From assembly GCA_965249765.1 (NCBI GenBank), contig CBDFMR010000005.1:868001-932000 (forward strand): a stretch of DNA of 64,000 nt, given 5' to 3'. Positions 62,840 to 64,000 of the stretch are shown here, piece by piece. This DNA comes from CBDFMR01 sp965249765. GTDB lineage: Bacteria > Bacteroidota > Bacteroidia > Chitinophagales > Saprospiraceae. The notes below the pieces were generated by a model. That model was not told where the DNA came from. It made no database searches and saw nothing but the letters and a program-made list of their open reading frames with translations. The translations under genes and the position numbers were made by a program. The number at the start of each line of letters is the position of its first letter. Position 1 is the first letter of the stretch.

Positions 62840-64000
62840 ATGGAAACTCAAGACGCATTTATCAGAGGTCAAGACCTCATAGAAGTAATATTACAGAAAA
62901 TGCCTAATATTTCGAAATGGCAATTAGAGTTTATGAAAGGAATCTTCCTTTTAAATCTTTCGATGCATGGCCGATTCAATTTCATGCAAATGGGTAGAGA
63001 AGGATCTTTTAATGAGCAGACCTATAGGAATAATTTTGAGAAAGACTTTGATTATATGTCTTTCAATTCCTCTGTGGTCGTACAACAAAGTAGTGGAGAT
63101 GTTATAATTGGATTTGATCCTTCCTTTATTTCTAAAAGTGGTAATAAGACACCTGAATTAGGCATGTTTTACTCTGGGTGCGCTTCTCGCTGCAAGAAGG
63201 GTTTGGAGATTGGTGGGTTGGCCGTCATAGATTTACATCAACATACCGCATATCATTTAGAGGCGATTCAGACGCCATCATCCTTCGAAGATATGACCTT
63301 AGTGGATTATTATGCAAAATTAATTCTCGACAGAGCCACAGCTTTGACTGCCCTGAGCCGCATATTAGTTGTAGATGGATATTTTGCAAAACAGAATTTC
63401 GTGAATCCCATATGTGATCAAACGGATTTAGTTGTAGTATGTCGTCTTAGAGATGATGCCAATTTGAGATATCGTTTCAATGGTAAGCAAAGTGGAAAAG
63501 GCCGCCCTAAGAAATACGGAGCTAAGGTGGATCTTTCCAAAATAGATAAGCGTGTTTTTAAAAAAGAGTGTGATGACGCACAATTGACAATATATTCAGC
63601 GGTAGTATACTCCGTCTCTCTAAAGCGAAACATTAGAGTTGCCTATACCGAATTTAAAGATACCCATGGTAAAGTAAGAGCTACTAAACTGTTCTTTAGT
63701 ACTGATGTCAATATAAATGGAATAGACATCGTAAAGTATTACAAAGTTCGATTCCAAATTGAATATTTGTATCGAGATGCGAAGCAATTTACAGGACTAC
63801 AGCATGGACAATCCAGAAGTCTTTCGAAAATGAACAATCACTTCAATATCAGCCTCACCTCCGTGTCCATAGGCAAAGTACTATTAAGAGATCAAATTCC
63901 TAAAGACGAAAAAGTCAGTCTGTCAATAGCTGATATATGCACTGAATTGAAAAATAGAAAAATGATTTATAGAGTTTTTTCAAAGTATGGTCTCGACCAT
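62840..64000 (+). CDS. IS4-family transposase, runs off the window
   Basis: The frame opens at ATG 62840 (METQDAFIRGQDLIEV) and stays open to the end of the window, 387 residues so far. Recognisable DDE parts are the first Asp region (VIIGFDPSFISKSG), the second in RILVVDGYFAKQNF, and the Y-(2)-R-(3)-E-(6)-K signature of the IS4 family in YYKVRFQIEYLYRDAK near residue 300. No stop or frameshift is visible, so this copy may be intact. The 3' end and right terminal repeat lie outside. Confidence 0.85.
   Translation, partial: METQDAFIRGQDLIEVILQKMPNISKWQLEFMKGIFLLNLSMHGRFNFMQMGREGSFNEQTYRNNFEKDFDYMSFNSSVVVQQSSGDVIIGFDPSFISKSGNKTPELGMFYSGCASRCKKGLEIGGLAVIDLHQHTAYHLEAIQTPSSFEDMTLVDYYAKLILDRATALTALSRILVVDGYFAKQNFVNPICDQTDLVVVCRLRDDANLRYRFNGKQSGKGRPKKYGAKVDLSKIDKRVFKKECDDAQLTIYSAVVYSVSLKRNIRVAYTEFKDTHGKVRATKLFFSTDVNINGIDIVKYYKVRFQIEYLYRDAKQFTGLQHGQSRSLSKMNNHFNISLTSVSIGKVLLRDQIPKDEKVSLSIADICTELKNRKMIYRVFSKYGLDH

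Noticed and set aside
63178..63633. Short frames on both strands near the window end
   Set aside because: They overlap the continuous IS4 transposase frame from 62840 to the window end in other frames.

Overview
The window looks like a chromosomal segment of a Bacteroidota bacterium, most likely Saprospiria (Lewinella/Portibacter-like). The signs are several giant proteins with type IX secretion (T9SS) C-terminal sorting domains of types A and B, a PorE-like TPR/propeller/OmpA protein, promoters with the Bacteroidota TAnnTTTG -7 element, the order rplM-rpsI-rpsB-tsf-pyrH, and moderate-to-low GC. This assignment is inference from family content; no 16S gene is present.

Layout. 1-4.5 kb: a ComF-type phosphoribosyltransferase, a frameshifted DinB gene, and the convergent translation operon rplM-rpsI-rpsB-tsf with pyrH behind a terminator. 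4.8-6 kb: a Fic protein preceded by an array of palindromic boxes. 6.1-7.2 kb: a TPR protein. 7.4-10.8 kb: a mevalonate-pathway cluster (fni, mvaA, GHMP kinase with an apparent ATT start). 10.9-13.5 kb: an Nfu-type Fe-S carrier, a MacB-type permease and a broken small gene. 13.7-18 kb: an insertion-sequence scar (IS5 and IS1634 fragments) that removed the 5' end of a large repeat/cohesin/dockerin gene, followed by a membrane-anchored cohesin gene with a frameshift. 18.2-21.5 kb: a tightly linked subtilisin-like protease plus ComEC-type metallo-beta-lactamase-fold hydrolase. 21.8-30 kb: T9SS cargo genes, some decayed, and an IS200 element. 30-35.7 kb: a peptidase/propeller/barrel fusion, an M14 carboxypeptidase lipoprotein and a DUF1761 protein. 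35.2-37.6 kb: palindrome-rich DNA, tRNA-Phe and a dead IS with intact ends. 37.7-40.3 kb: an MtfA-like pseudoenzyme candidate, a DNA alkyltransferase and a Na+/H+ antiporter. 40.5-44.8 kb: a 1457-residue T9SS type B protein. 45-58.7 kb: mostly housekeeping genes (apaG, gmk, yicC, HU, a 31-residue ribosome-type basic protein, rng, pth, DinB, radical SAM, PorE-like, rlmD). 58.7-64 kb: a dead IS1595 with target duplication, a hypothetical protein, a flippase-like membrane protein, two tandem secreted paralogs, an orphan sorting-domain fragment, and an IS4-type transposase running off the window.

How it fits together. The core is a conventional Bacteroidota housekeeping backbone. Inserted into it are secreted T9SS proteins with repeats, and mobile elements that have eroded some of them. 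The most notable accessory modules are the cohesin/dockerin pair (14.8-18.0 kb), the cytoplasmic S8 protease plus MBL hydrolase pair (18.2-21.5 kb), and the Fic gene with its putative multi-box operator (4.82-6.05 kb).
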